Of a stretch of 64,000 nt of DNA, positions 47,961-62,900 are shown piece by piece. The stretch lies in NCBI GenBank assembly GCA_020086605.1, contig JACBWW010000016.1, forward strand, positions 15,760,516-15,824,515. The letters run 5' to 3'. The DNA comes from Lanius collurio. Its lineage: Eukaryota > Chordata > Aves > Passeriformes > Laniidae. The number at the start of each line of letters is the position of its first letter. The stretch's first letter is position 1. A model generated the notes under the pieces. The model had not been told where the DNA came from. It searched no databases and worked only from the letters and a program-made list of their open reading frames with translations. Both the position numbers and the translations under genes were made by a program.

Positions 47961-50900
47961 AATCTTTAGCCCTACATTTTTATAGGGTCATGAGGATGAT
48001 GTAAGTAGCGAAGATTTGCACAATCACTGTTTTGCATAGAGGTAATCTGTCCTATTTTTGTGGTGGAATACCTTGTTCATTAGTATTGGAAGGCTTAAAC
48101 AGATTCTGAATGGAGATATTTGCTTTCTTTTGTGGTTTTTGGTTTGGTTTGTTTTTTCTTTCCTTTTAGCGTGTCCAAAACTCGTGGTCTGGGGGTGTTA
48201 AATGGTTTCCTGATGAATGGGATAGTTGGCTTGATAAAACCAGGATCTGTTAAGTCTGGAGTCTGGTAGCTAATCTGGTCCAGGCAGTAGGAACAAAATT
48301 GCACTTTGACATCTGAGCTTGTATTTAAGCCTCTGAAGTGACGTGCTGTGAGCAAACGTGGAGAAGAGCTGGCAGGGCCTTAACAAACTTGCCTCTGTTC
48401 TGTCAAAGTTAATTTGGTATTAATTTCATAGGATGAACACTACTTGTGTGTTACTGAAAAACATACTCCTTGTCTCAATCTGCCACTCTCCCCTCCACAG
48501 AAAAGGTGCCTGCATTCAGGCTTTGTCCCCAAACTGCCGTAGAACTTAAATGCACCTTCTAGGTGCCACATGCTATGCTGCAAACACCTGGCTCAACAGC
48601 TTCATCCTAAAATGATGACCTCGTAGGAAACAGCTGGATTTGTTTGGTGTGGTGTTGTTCTTGGAGTTGCCCTATGCAGGGCCAAGAGTTGGATTTTATT
48701 GATCCTTGTGTATCCTTTCCAACTCAGGATATTCTGTTGTTCACCTGCAGCAGATTTTACCACTCACCTCTAACAGTATTAAGTGACTTTCAAGAGCTCC
48801 TGTGCATGGTATTGGTTCTGGAACAGGAGCTTTGTTACCTGTTCTTGGCACGTTTTCTGGAGGTGCCAGATTTGCTCTTGTCAGTTGACTGCATTGTGTT
48901 GGAAACCACTGCCATCCTGCACTCTGAGACAAAGGGCCTTCCCAATTTTCCTGTCAGTTCTTGTTTTGCATCATTCAAATGTGAGCACACTGTTACCTGC
49001 TGCAGGGACTAAACTCTGTGAACTTAAAATCAGTGACCCTGATGTTTGAAGGGTCTTTATTATCTGACTTTGCAAAAGCAATTTGGTTTATGGCTTGAAG
49101 TATAACAGATAGCAGTAAAAGCTCTGTACAGAGCAGCTGTCTCAAAAGTACATAGGCTTTCCATTATCTAGATTTCTATCATGTCTGATAATTTTCTCCA
49201 GTGGTTTTGGTTTTTTTGCAAGTGTGTTTATCCATTTTACAGCCCCATTCCAGTTAGGGTGAGATGCTGCCAGATTATCAGCTAGTTGGGTGTTTCATGA
49301 ATATATTCAGTACAAAATCATGCTCAATATGACCCACAGGAGCTCTGGTGGCCCTTTGTTTGGTCCATTGCATGTGGTGCTGCAAGCAGTAGACCTTTTT
49401 ACTTCACTTTTCATGAACCTTCCATCTGTGACTGGTCCAGGTTAGACCCACAAGAAGTGTTTCTTGTATTAAACAAATAGTGGATTGCCCTTAATTCAGG
49501 ATGAGTTCACAAGTCAATGATAACTTTTTGTAAGATTTTAAAAGGTGACTATATTCTTTGTAAAGCGTCTGATTGCAGTAATGTTTCTGCCTGTGGCTGG
49601 ACTTTTAGGAGACCTCTTTTCTATCAGCAGACCTCTCAGATGACCGGTGGGAGTACTGTCAGTAGTAGGACCCATTCTCCTTGTTCCTTTTCTCTCTTCC
49701 TGGTGTTTTGAGTTGGGTTGAATTGATTCTGCACTGTTTGAGGAGCACAGTCACTTATCCTGAGGCTTCCAATGCATCTGTCTTCTTACATTCTTTAACT
49801 GGGCTCCTGTTGTCTGACATGTCTGCAGTTGTGCTCATTTTTTAATGAAACATGGAGTGAAATCAAGACTCTGGTAGCCAGTATGTTGTTTTCATATTCC
49901 TCAAGAAATAAACCTAATTTTAAAAAATACTATCTGTAAACTAATTTAAAAACTAAAGCAGTGGAACTTGGAAATTCTCATCATGCTTCTAATTTTTCTA
50001 TTAGCATTATTCTTTTCTAATCTTCATCTCTTTAATGCTTATCTAGTGAGTTCTTAGATGTCTTGCAGAGACCTAAGTGGAGTTCTATTATTAAAGGACT
50101 CAGTCCAGCTTGGCTGTTTAACTAGAACAGGGATGGAACCACAGAATCATCTCTCCTCACTGAGACACAGAACTGAGACATCTGCAGCAAGAACTGAGTT
50201 GCCTTAGTTCCCTCTGTAGCTAAGAGTGCTAGGAGTCATCAGAAGATCTTCCCTGGGTGCAGTCTCAGACAGCTCTGTTCTTTACTTTGGTGTTGACTCT
50301 TGAATTTCACAGGCCTGGTTAAAACCTGCTGAACTGGCAGTCAGGGAAAGGAGATTCTTCTACTTTAGCTCAGGGATTTTTGTTACTGATGCACCAAGTG
50401 ACCTTGAGGGATTTGCTTATTGTAGTGTTATTTCAGCTCATATCTTTAAAACCTAATGTGCCCGGTATTCCTGAAGCCAGCTTTTGTAGTTTGGGGAAAG
50501 TGATAATGGCTCCTTTTCCCTGACAAATTTGTAGATACTGCACAAAACCTTTCAGTGTGGGCATTTAGATTAGTGTAAAGTTATTTTCAGTTCAACATGA
50601 ACAACAATGTTGTTGTCTTGCTAAGAGTCAAAACAAGCCTTTTTCCTCTTTTCCCATAATCAGTCTTCATTTTTCTGTGTTGCTGTTAGAGCTGTTGAAC
50701 AGCTTTAGATTTCTCCCTTGGATGACTGAAGTGTACAACATTTCAGGTGGAGTTTGTTTGCTTGGTTCCAGTAATGAGCATAGCTGAGGGTGTGTATCTG
50801 CAGTTTCCTTTGACCTCACCAGAATGGTCTCCAGAGGAATGGGAAATATTCACCTGATTGCTATCTTTTGGTGAAGCTGTGGCAGATCCATGCAGAAGCA

Positions 50901-53900
50901 CTGCCACAGCCTCCTTGCTGCAGCATGAGTAATAGGACAATGGCAGCATCAAAACAGTTCTGACAGCACCTAGAAAATGAGGGAGAAGTGTGGGAGGCTA
51001 CTGGAAAAAGATGGAAATGGTGTAGTACATGTGTTAATTTCTAAACAAAACTGAGTGAGGTAGGAGAGCCTAAGAAGAGGTGTCTTTGGCCTGGAATTCT
51101 GCATTTAGGAAACATTCCCACTGTTATGAATGGTTCTAGTGGGCTGTGAACACCTTCAGTGCATGAATGCAGGAGAGAAATGAAACAGGCCCTGCTGTCT
51201 GGGCTCTTCTACCTCCCGGGAGTTACTGCCTGGCAGCGTGGGCCCCACATGCTGCCCAACACCTCAGGAACTGGGATGCTCTCACTGTTACCCACACTGC
51301 TCGCTGAAGGAAGAGCTGCCTCCTCACAGGCTCTGGGCAAGGTGGGTAGCTGGTTTTCATATCCAGGCTGAAGTCCTTCCTATAGTTAGGAGCAAACCTG
51401 TCTTTACTGCCCAACAGGTATGCTATAAACCAAAACAAACTACTTCAAGAAGTATAGTGACTCAATCCCATAGTCTTACTGAACTTAGGGAGGCATGGCA
51501 GCATGTTGTACCCATGGACCTCCAGAGACACTTCAGACATGGGGATCAGATGGTTGTGAATGTGAGCTAATATTAGTTAATATGCTTGGACTCTCATTTC
51601 CCCAAGTGCTGCTGCTTCTCTTGAATATAATATCTGTGCAACTTTTGGGTTAATTTTCTTGCCTCTCCTCCCAGCAGGGGTTAACTCAAACTTCATTCCT
51701 GATAGCCACAAACAATTAAAAAGAAATCACAGTATCCTGGGTGCAGGATATGGATGCCTTTAGTGTGGGTGGTGGGTGCTGATGGGATGTAGGTGCAGAG
51801 GAGCAATTAACTTGCAGACAGTGCCATGGAAAAGAGGAGTGGTGTGCTACAGGAGAGCAAGGAAACTGGTGATGGGGAGCAGCCCGTGTGGTTAGAACTG
51901 CGGTTGCCTGTGGTGAATGGCTGCCCAGGCCACTTGGCTGTGCAGCAGAAACACAGCTTTGCTTGTCCAGGCCCAACAGAGCCAGGGCAGGATGAAGGGA
52001 GCAGTTATGTTGGCAGCCAGAGATGAGTCTGTCCTGAGTCCTCTCTGGCTTTCCCAGTTCCAGCTGGATAGATGTTTCCAAACACTATTTAACAGCTGGT
52101 GTCCACAGGGACTGGCAGAAGTATAAATGCTCATATTCTGCTGTTCTCTCTTTCATATGCAGAGGTAGCACAGGGCATCCTGCTTGGACCCTCAGCCATC
52201 CATGCAGTGGGGCTGGGGCCAACCCTGCTCTTCCTTGCTGTTTGGAGGGTGACTCCTGTGGGAGCAGAGGTCTGCAGTGGTGTCAGCAGCAGGGAGACCC
52301 CCAGCTTGGGCCCTCAGCAGTGTGCAGAGCTTGGCAAAGGGAAAGGACAGAAAAAAGAGATCTTGGCTCTTGTCAGTCCGCAGTTGAAGCGGGTTAGGGG
52401 CTGCCAAGGGCTTTGCATCAGGGAGAAGAAAGACAGCGTTCATGGGAGCTGCGTGACTCCGAGGTGCTGGGCTGGGAGCCAGGCACGTCAGCACCTGATG
52501 GGCCAGCACACAAAGAAGGGCTTCTTGCTCCTCACCGTCTCCAGAGGAGCCCTTTCAAGCGGTCCTGGCCCAGTGTAGTGAGGTCTCTCCTGCCCCACTG
52601 CCCTGCCTGTTCAGGGCTGTGCTGTTGCCTGTTTGAGGCATTGCACTGGCACAGTGTGCTGAAGAGGTCTTTCCCCAGGAGCCTGGTTCCTTCACTGCTG
52701 CCGTGGACCATGCTGGCTGAGACAGCTGCCCAGGATCCCTCCTGCCTGCGTCCTCCATTCTCTGTCATCTTGTGGGGACAGATATTGGGGACCTGCATCA
52801 GTCCTTTGCCCATCTGTGCAAACTCTGCAAAGAAGCAGCCTCCAGTCGTGCACTGGCTGTTTGGAGGCTGCACAGGTCGTTCCCAGCGAGAGTACAGGGC
52901 TGGGGCTGTGGGGGTGATCCTGGGGGCTGGAAAGTCATCACCTCTCAGCAGATCCCCACCCCTTCTCCAGGCAGGCTCCAGCCTGCCTGGAGAATCCTTC
53001 CTCCAGAAGCCACTGGACAGAAGAACCCTTGTGCAGCCTTTTGGAAGAGGTGCCTGGTACCTGCTGAGGCAGGCTTTCTACTTCCCAGTGAACAGATGCC
53101 TGGCTGGGCCATATGGTATTTTGTCTCACTTGTCTCCCAGCACAACCTGTCCTCCAGCCCTTACAAGCAGGTGAGATTGCTCAGGGCTCTGGTCCCTGGC
53201 GACAGCTCCCTGCCGGCTGTGGGAGCTGCCAAGGGTCTGGTGCAGAAAGAGGTGCAAGAGGTCTGTGCTTGGAGCATGTCCTTCTGGGAAGTGCTACCCA
53301 GTCAGTGTGGCCTTGATGCTGGGTCACCGTTCCAGGAGAGGTTTGGCTGTGCAGAGGGCTTGCCCTGCTGGTCCAGGATCTGACGAAAGCACACCACACA
53401 GTGGGGGTGAGTAAACAGCACTTAAGGTTGGTGGCCAAGGATCATTGCGACATCCTGGGGACACCTGTGAGGGTGAAATCTGGCTCTGCTGCCAGCCAGG
53501 AGTCTGTATCAGAGCCAGAATCTCCAGTGCTGGATTCATGATCTTATCCTGTAAGCCATTCCTACAAGAGCTGGTACATCCCTCCTGACTTCTCCAGCAG
53601 TTTTTCCCACTCAGTCAGGTTTATTGGGTGAACGATTGCCTGAAGCTCAGCATCAGCAGCTGTCAGGCTCTGTGGATTTGAAACATGCAAGAATGGGAAG
53701 GGAGGAGATGGCAGCTTTGCCCTTTTGACAGCATGTTGCAGGGCACAAAGCCAGCCAGCCCTCTTCCTGGCCAAGCTGCAAATTTGGCCCCTTGCTCTTG
53801 TGCTCCTCTGGCATTTCCTGTGGGCTGAGGGCTCATCCCACTCCTGCTGTGGCTACTCTGCTGGCTTGCCCTCCAGCTCCCTTTGCCCCTGTGCTCGCAC

Positions 53901-56900
53901 ACACAGTACTGTAAGCTCAGCTTCCTGGGTGTACTTCTGACTCATGTGCTGCCCGGGCAGCTCCCCTTTCACCATTGTAAGGGGCTCATGGCAGTGGGCT
54001 ATAAAACTCTGTTCCCCTCTTCCCCACCCTGCTCAGTCCCATGCACCCAGGAAGGACAATGCCTATGGAGCTGTCTGCCCTGGCCAGGACATCCCCAGCA
54101 CTGATGCTGTGCCTGGCTGAGGTGCTCTGTGCCGTGGTCTGACCCTAGCACCTCTCTGCTATGGAGATTTCTGCAGCACAGGAATCCCAAGATCCTGTAT
54201 CTGTGCAGGGCAGAGGAGCTGGTGCTTCCCCAGGCATTCAGGCAGGGACCAGCCATTTCCATCTGCTTAATGGAGGCTGTAGCACAACCACCATCAACCC
54301 ACTCCGGGATATTTTTAGGCCTGGCTGTGCTGATGGGGGAGAGATGACAGGCTCACTCCACATCCGGAAAACACGATGCCTTTCCCAGCTGCAGCCACCT
54401 GGTGCAATGGGAGAAGCGTGGGCTGTTCTCCCAGGGAAGGCAGCACTGACCAGGTGTTCTGGCTCTGGGCTTGCTGGGAGCAGCTACTGGTGCAGGATAC
54501 CACCATCCTTCTCCCTCTGAACTCGTGAAGCTTCATGGCTTTTGAGAGAGCAGGTTAATGAATTCCCCAGATCGCACTGGCTCTTGACCTTGAGGGTATT
54601 TCCTGGTGTGTGAAGGAAAAGGACAGAGGAATCTGAAGCTGTGGGACTGAAGTGTGGGCAGTGACATGCTTGCACATGGTCACCTGCTGTCACAGAAAGG
54701 GGGATCCCCTTCAGCTGAGGAGTTTGGCTTTTCTGCAGGGCCTGAGGCTTGGAAAGTTCTGTGGAAGAAGGTGTCGAAGCTTCCTCTTGTCTTCAAAGCC
54801 CTGTGTGGGGCTGCAGCTGGTGGAGTGGAAGGAGCAGTGATTTGAAGGTGACTGGTGTGAGTTGATGGAGGACAGGGGATCTGGGACAGGAGCCTGTCTC
54901 CTGTGGCCAGGTGTGTCTGAAGCTGGTCCCTCAGCACTGCTGGGGAGGCCTTGCATGAAACAGGTGCCTGATGCCCTGGACACAGATAATGACACAGTGC
55001 TACTGGGAGGTGCCATTGCCAAGCCATGATTGTGTCCTGGGTGCTGGCAGAGGGGAGAACTGTCCAACACAGTGTCTGTGGCAGGATTGGAGGAGAACTG
55101 GGATGGGCTGGAGCAGGCTGCTCTACCCAGCTTCACCAAGGCTCACATGCCAACCCACATAAGTTGTAGGTGCTGGACTCTGAACACAGGACTTGTCTGG
55201 GTGGCTGCACAAAGCAGTGGCACTAATTTACCCCATCCACCAGGAACCACTCTGTCAGGGAGGGTACCCCTGGTACCAGCACCTCACTGTGTTTGGCTTT
55301 CCCTGTCCCTGCATTGGAAGGACCAATTCAGCCGCAGGTGCAAACCTCCCTCAGCTGGCTGCTGAGACCTGGAAAGTTCCAGCCCTGAGCTGCTGCTTCT
55401 GCCTGACCCTGTGGATCTGCCAGCATCCCCTAGCATAGCGGTGGCTCAGGTGATGGCTGCAGGAAGTTCATACTCCCTTGGCTGTGGCACAGGGAGTTTG
55501 CTCCCATGGAGAGCAAGAAGGTAGGGACAGAGCTCAGCCTCTCCAACGAAGTTTCTCCACCTTCTTGTGGCTGAGCAGGGTGGGCTGCAGCTGAAAACAA
55601 GGACCGGCTGGCCTGACTGTTCCTCCATGACTGCTAGAACAGGGACAGAGTCCTCCATGGCTGGAAGCTCTACATTCACTGTTTAGGATCCCACTTACTA
55701 CACAAGTATCCCGTGTCCCCCTAGTCCTGTTCTCAGTCATACATACCACTACAGACTTGTGTGACTTTGAGTGATGTACCTAGGGAGGTTGAGGTGTTTC
55801 AGCAGCATCTCTCTGTCTGTCCCCTGTCTATGGCTGGCAGCTGCCTCTTCATGGCTGCTGTTAGCCCACATCCTGCAAGCAAACAGAGCACCCAGAGGCA
55901 CTTCCCCCTGGCTGCTCTAACTCCCTGTTATGAAAAGCAGCTGCAAGAATGAACAGGTTGCCACAAATGCTGAATCTCCAAAACCGAGCATGTTTGTGTC
56001 CTGCAGTAGAGTACAAACCCTTGGCCACATCCTGCAGCACAGGGGGCAGGGCATTGCAAACTAAGCCCTCAGCCCCTGCACCCTCCCACACAGCCCCTTT
56101 GGCCCACACCATGCTGGGTGGCTCCTCTCCTTTCTTCCTTTTCCCAAGAGGGAGCAGATAAGCCTCAGCACCCAGGAGTGGGGAAGAAAAGCACCGGGAC
56201 TGCCAGGGCTGCCTCAGCTGGCAGCTACCCATGAGCCCAGTGCCATGCCAGGCAGCTGTTCTCATGACCAATAGTGAAGTGCCTCCACCAGCAGCACCAG
56301 CACCTCCTCCTACCACCTTCCAGTGACTGGCAACATTTGAGGTGCCTGGTGCTTTCCCTTCCTCCTGCCTCTCCTTGCCCCCTGCCCTTGCTCCTTCCCA
56401 TCTCCTTGATCCCTTTACTAAGTGTCATGCTTGCCCTGGTCTCAGATGTGTAGGAAGTAGGATGCTGCCAAGAGCATCTCTCTGCAGGACCCTGGGAGGT
56501 ATTGATGTCCCTTGGTGCATCACGAGGTTTTGGGAGTGGCAATCACCCACACAGGGGTGTGGCCTGTGGCTCTGCAAACAATGCCCTGGGAGTTGTTTAC
56601 CAGAGGCAGTGTTGCTGACCATTTCCTCTGGGCACATGGGGAAGAGATCAGAGCAACACAAATGGGAAAGGTTTGTGAACCTGAAGTGGACACTGACTTG
56701 GGCACTTGTGCTGCTGTGCTTATGCTGTGGGTTTTCCCATCAACTCACTTGGGCAGGTACAGGAGAGATGAGTTACAGAGCTGGTTGCTGTGTTATATGA
56801 AGGTTTCTGGTAAATTACTTGGGTTCAGAGGTTGCAGTTCACCAGGTATCAGGCAGCAATAGAGAGAAGTTTGAGGTTGAACAGAATGAAAAGAGGAGCT

Positions 56901-59900
56901 CATGGCCAGTAGTCCCATCACCACAGCAGGCCAGCTGAAGGTGCACAAGGGATTGCTCCAGTGCAAGTAATTAAGTACTGAAGCTCCAGGCTAGAAATGA
57001 GGCATTCCCTGGGTCAAAGGCTGGCAATGAGCGCTGCTGCAGGTAGTGTAATGCCACAGAGCCAGCTCAGGCTGTTGTACCTGTTTTAAGAAAGACATGT
57101 GCATGAGCTGGAAGAGCAGGTGAGCAAGACTGTCCTCAGGCAGAGCCTTCTGCACCTTCCCCACTGCCTTCTCTGGCATGCAGGAATCAGTCCTGGCCTC
57201 TTTTTTGCTGCTGGAGTTGTTCAGACAGGAGATCAGGAGGGGTGCATACAGGTCAGGGCAAAACAACAAGCACATCCATGCAGTATCTCTTCATGCCTGA
57301 GCCACAAATGTCAAAAAATTAAAGCTGAGACCTTAAACTTGTTGAGATCTAGTCGAGATCTAAACTTATTTTGCAAGCTGCTGCATGGTGAGGATGGCTG
57401 CCTCTGCAGCCTTTAGTGACCATGCTGTACCTAATTTCAGGCTTGAGTTTTTCCCATCTTCAGCATCTCACCTTTGGCTCCTGCACTTCCTTCTGCCCAT
57501 ACCAGTGCTCTATTCCCTTTGGCGGTGAGGAGATCCTCTCCTGGGGCAGTTAAGTAGCTTGTGCTCTTCACATCCTATGCAGTCATATTTGCCACATTTC
57601 CAACCCTTAGCTCCTTTTTTTGTGGTGGTGTTGCTGCTCCTTGGGATGTGCCTGTTCTGAAGTTTGGAGAGCTGGACCAGACATCAAGTTGGTTTTGCCA
57701 GAGCTGTAGCTCTGCTTGGAAATTGCTTCCATGCCCCTCTGACTCATGGCTCTCAGAGCCAAGATGCTGTGCTGCAGGCTCATAGCAGCAGTCATGTGTG
57801 GGGATAGCTCTTTCTCAGCTTTTTTCCTTAATTCTGCCTCCCAGCCCTGCTTTCAGGGAGATTCTCCACCCTGCGGTATAGCCTGTCTTCTCCATTTCCA
57901 AGAACCTTCCTTTACAGCCCATCACCGTGCTGTGGGCTGTGATCATTTTCCCAGGCCATTCAGCTCATGCTGTAGCAGCCAGCAGCCCGTTCAGGCTGTT
58001 GAGGCTGTATCAGCCTCAAATGTAAGCCTTCATCTTATCATCCAGACAATTGATATTAAGATCTATTTAATGGCACTGGACCAGGGGTCACTGGGGGTCT
58101 AGGTACGCTTCCTGTTTTTGATGTCTCCCCATTAAGGCTTGGCTCACTAACAGATCTCAGAATCTAGCTGTTAATACATGTAGTTGTTAATCTACTTGAA
58201 TCTTATTAATTGTTTATAATACATACTCCTAATTAAAATCATTGAAGTTAAAAGCATTATTGAGAGCAATGGAGAAGGCAAAGTGTTCTCTATAGATGCT
58301 CCTGCTCTCAGCAGCCAGAACTTTCCTTTTGCCCAGGGAAGAGTTTCCCTATGTAACAGCCTTAGGATGCCCTTAGCTGTGCTTTCACCTACTCAGTGGC
58401 AGTCTGATGCTCTCTGCCATTTCTCTGCCCGTTGCTTTGACCCTTTAGCTTACACTGGCCTCCTAGCAGCTGACCATTCATTAAAAATTAACACATGTGT
58501 TTGGGAGAGTCTGTGATTAAGTCATCAAATTGTTTGCAAATTACTTGGGCCTGTAGCATGAGTGTGGCTAGCTTGGGGAGCTACAGCCTCTCCTTGTACC
58601 ACTGTTTTGCTAAATTCCCTCCTTTCTGTGACAGCATGTAAGATGGAGTCACTCCTGCCATTCCTGTTTGAGAGGAGGCAGTGGCTGGATGGTACCTGCT
58701 TGCCTCCCCTGACTCTTCCAGCTATTTTTATGGCATGAAAGGGATGGGGTAATGCCAGGCTGGAGAGCTCAAGATGAGCCAGTTGAGGTTCATGGCCATC
58801 ACAGTTCTAACTATCTCTGAAATTCAGGTTTATTCAGCAATCCTCTCAGAAACTCAAGGACAGCACTCCTGGCTTTAGAGAGGCAGCATGGCCACAGCTG
58901 GAGCTGGGCTCATTCAGAGTTCCTGCAGCACTGGCATGAAGAAATGCACTGTGATATCCAGTGATGGCACATGGGCTGAGCAAGACTCCCTATTTCACTC
59001 CCAGATCTCAGCTATGCTTCTCTTGGGAGGCTGCTGGGGGGAGGTTATTTTAGCTGGTTTCTTAAGTAATAGAATTAAAGATGGAACTTTCACCTAGCCT
59101 ATTAAGAGGCTGTGTTCATGGTGTGCAGCCCAGTAACTAGTCAGTGCACAGATTCCACAGTGAGTGCTGTCACTCTAAACAGGCTGGGTAAAATATTAAT
59201 AGGCTTTGCAAAATATTTCCAAGACTGTCAAACCAGCCTGGATGCCAGCAGCCACTGCTTAATTCTGTGCTCTCCTCTTTCATGGCACAGTAACCTACTG
59301 GGCACAGGACATTTGCTCCTGGACAGCTCACCTGGGCTCAGCAAGCCCTCCTGAGGCCTGCCAAGCTCAGGTCCTTAAGCCCCCCTAAATGTGGCAACCA
59401 CGACATCCATGATTCTCAGACAGTGAATGGGTAAGGGAGTTGTGTGGGAGTGCAGGTCTCTCCAGCTGCCAAACTCCATTCATCAGTTCCTGGATGTGCA
59501 GCTGAGATACAGGTGGTTCTAACTGGTCAGCAGGAGGTCTGGAAAAGTTCTGGGGCAATCCTGCCTGAATGCTTATCCTGATGCTATGGTAGAAGGGACT
59601 AATGTAGCCCTTTAAGAGAGAAAATAGGAAAAAGCGGATTAAATCCTGTGTCAAAGCATTAGGGAGGCTCATTGTGGGATTCTATATCTTGAAAAGGATT
59701 CAGGAAAATCAGAGAGCCTCTGTAGAGCAGAAATGCAAAAAATGGCTTGAGGGTGGGAGGAAAAGCCTAGCAGAAGAGAATTAAGCGACTCAGTATATTT
59801 AGCTTTTCAGAAAGACGGATGAGAGGGGGTTTGCCTGCAGCATATGTGTAGTGTCACAAAGAGAAAATGCCAGGCTCTGAAAGACTCTTTAATCAAGGAG

Positions 59901-62900
59901 AAGGCAGAACAAAATGGTATGTCTGCAAGCTGAAGCCAGACACAGGGAGGTGGGATGCTCTTCTAAACGTGAGGGTGAGGGACTCCTGAAACAGACCCAG
60001 AAAAGTGGGAGTCTTCAATGCTTGTCTTCAATTCAAGCCTACCTCCTCTCTTGGAAACTATGAGGGAACCAAGCCTAGCATATTGGAATTACTGCAAGGA
60101 GATGATCTGCTGAGCAGGGTGCTGGCCAGGGGCTTGCACTAGCACAACCACCTGCCAGGCGGGACCATTGGGTCACTTCATCTGAAGAAGATCCTGGGAA
60201 ACCTGCTCCAGTCAGGCAGAGCACTTGGGGAACTGATTGGGCAGGCTCCAGGTGTTTACCCGAGCCCAAAGTGGTAAGTGGGATTCTTTGCTGTTGAAAA
60301 CATCTGGAGGGTGGCAGAATTTTTGAGCCAAGTTCAGATTGTTTTAACTTGTTTTGTGTGGACCTGGTGCTGATGCTGTTTAGCATTTCTGTTCTTAGAG
60401 TAGCCAGAGCACCAGAAATGTACAGTGTTCTCCACAGTCTGTTCACGTTCAGAGTCTGCATTTAAGAATAATACATAATGAGTGTGTGAGATGAAACAAG
60501 TTTGGTCCGAGAGATAAGACAAACTACAAGTGTCTTACTGCCCAGATTGCATTCCTCGAGCCTGTGCATCAGTAGAGGTAATCTCTGTCTAGCCATTACT
60601 GGAAAGAGATCTTTCCTGTGGTCTATAGTGATATTTAATTAATCATAAAATATTGCATTAATTAGTATCAGGTCTGATTTGATGACATTTAATTTGGGGA
60701 GAAGATTACAGTGTGAATATAAGAATGGCAATTTTTATAGGGTAAAGAAACAAAATGAGATTAGAATTCTCTATGAAGGAACCCTGGAGGCTGATGTGTG
60801 TTTGGCATCTGATGCAGATAGCTACAGCATAACTTTATTTACCGGTGGGAAAAGAACCTGTAGCTGTTGTTTATGAGTCCCCCTCCCCCCCATATAGTGT
60901 GTGACTCAGCCACCATGAAATGAAAAAGCAGGCAAGTGTCAGTTCAGTGGGAATGCCTTGTGGTGCTCAGCATCATGCAGATGAGGGAAATTTGTAGAGC
61001 AATTTTGGCATGCCCCAGGCAGGCTTCTTTCAAAAGAAGGGCAGAAAGAAGCTTTGCTTATGGTCACAATGGTGTGTCCAAGTCATGCTTAGTCCAACAT
61101 GAGTGTCTCTGCAGTACCGATGCAGGGACACAGGGGTAGGACCCCTCACTGTCTGCTCCAAGCAGTGACCAGTCCTAACTGTCTTGTGCTATCTGCTAAC
61201 ACAACCATCAGCTGTGCCCTCTGCCAGAGCCTTTTTCCCCCAGATCATGGCTGGCGCTGCGGTAGGAAATGCTCTGCAGACACGTGGGTAGCCATAGCCT
61301 CAGCAGGTTTGCTGAGTTTTGTTGAGCAGGATGGGCTGGACCATTTGCCTGATCATTTGGTCACTTTGGCTTTGAAAAGCTCCAGAGCATTCTGGAAAGC
61401 AGCACAGCAATATGATAGGATTTAATCAGACTTAATTATTCCCCTGCTGTCTATCTCCTAGCAACATCCAGCTTGACATCTGCCTGCAAATGAAATGTGT
61501 AAGCTAAGTAGGAACATGTTCAGACTAAAGTCCTGCTACTTGAACCAAATCACTCCACTAATCATTGCCTTAATTCATCTCATGGCCATCAGACAGCTGC
61601 CAGGCACTGGTACCTGATTTTCCAAGACACACAGCGCTCGCCTTTTGAGTTTTTTCCAGGCTGGCAAGAAGGGTGACTTCATCCTGGACGCTTTCCAGCA
61701 CACTGACACCTGATAACGGGGGTAGAGTTTCCTGATTGACAAACACGGGGCCAGGATCAAGCCCCAGACTTGTCACTATCTGGCTTTGTGCTGTAGGTCC
61801 CCGCTTATCTCATCACTGAAATCAGATCACCAGCTGTGCCTGCACACCACGGGGTTCAAATGCGGTGTGGTCGGGGGCAGTACAGGTGAAGCTTGGGGAC
61901 AGCTGGAACAGATGTGGCGCAGTGGCAGCAGGCAGTGCAGCAGCTCTGTGTCACAGGGACAAGGGTGGTTGAGGCAGGGAGAAGAGACCCAGTTTACGCA
62001 GATGGAGAGATGAAGAGGGGAAGAGTGGAGTAGGCATATGTAAAGTAAAACTGGGCTCCAGCCAGACATGATGTGGCACAGGAATTGGTGGGGTTCCCGG
62101 AAGAAATGAGCCCAGCAGCAGAGCCGGGGCCATCGGAGGAGGCTGCCCAGGCCAGCCCCTGGCTGCTAGCTCACCATGAAGTTGGAGGGAAGGGAGCTGC
62201 CTCAGATGAGTGAGCGCAACGAGCATCCTAATCAGGTCAGCCCTGTAAGCTGGGGGTTGGTGGGGCAGCAGCTGGGGGGGGCAGATCTACAGATAGACAG
62301 GGCTGCATGGATATGGTCATGTCCCCTATCCACACACCTCCCCAGGGGAATATTGGTGCCATGATACCTGGGTGCTTGCTTGTCTGTTGGTCTCCTGTGC
62401 TAGAAGTTGGTGTTGGCATCCAAAAAACTTGATGTCGTATGACTGAGACGTGTCTGCCTTGTGTCTCTGCAGAGGAGCATGGCAGCTCTGGAAGCCTGGC
62501 TGCGTGGGTGCCACAGCTCACACCGATTTCATTCGTGCAGAGCATGAAGTGGGGTTTCTGGCTGTGAAAGTGGGGCTGTATGAGCCCCCCACCAGCACTC
62601 CCTGTGACCAGCAGGAACTCTGCCTTTTGTCAACTGCCAGGGAGCAGGCTCAGGCAGTGCTCAGCCAGCTCTGTGCTGTTCAAGTCGGTGTCTGCCGTTC
62701 AACATCAGCACCTGGGCTCACCTCAGTGGGAGCTGCCACCATGATCCTACTTTGATTCCTTTAAAATCACCTTTTGTTTTCCTTCTATTATTAGTAACTC
62801 ATGGAGGGTCATTGTGCTGGTCACTGAAGATGCAGGTTTATTCCTTATGGTTTGTTTACTTTTGGATTACTTTCCCCCTCATGACTAGTAACTTCCCTTT

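Noticed and set aside
52413..53383. Two overlapping + strand open frames of 253 and 203 codons
   Set aside because: They overlap each other in different frames and have strong antisense frames as well, with no domain, no consistent splice pattern and a composition typical of stop-poor GC-rich DNA.
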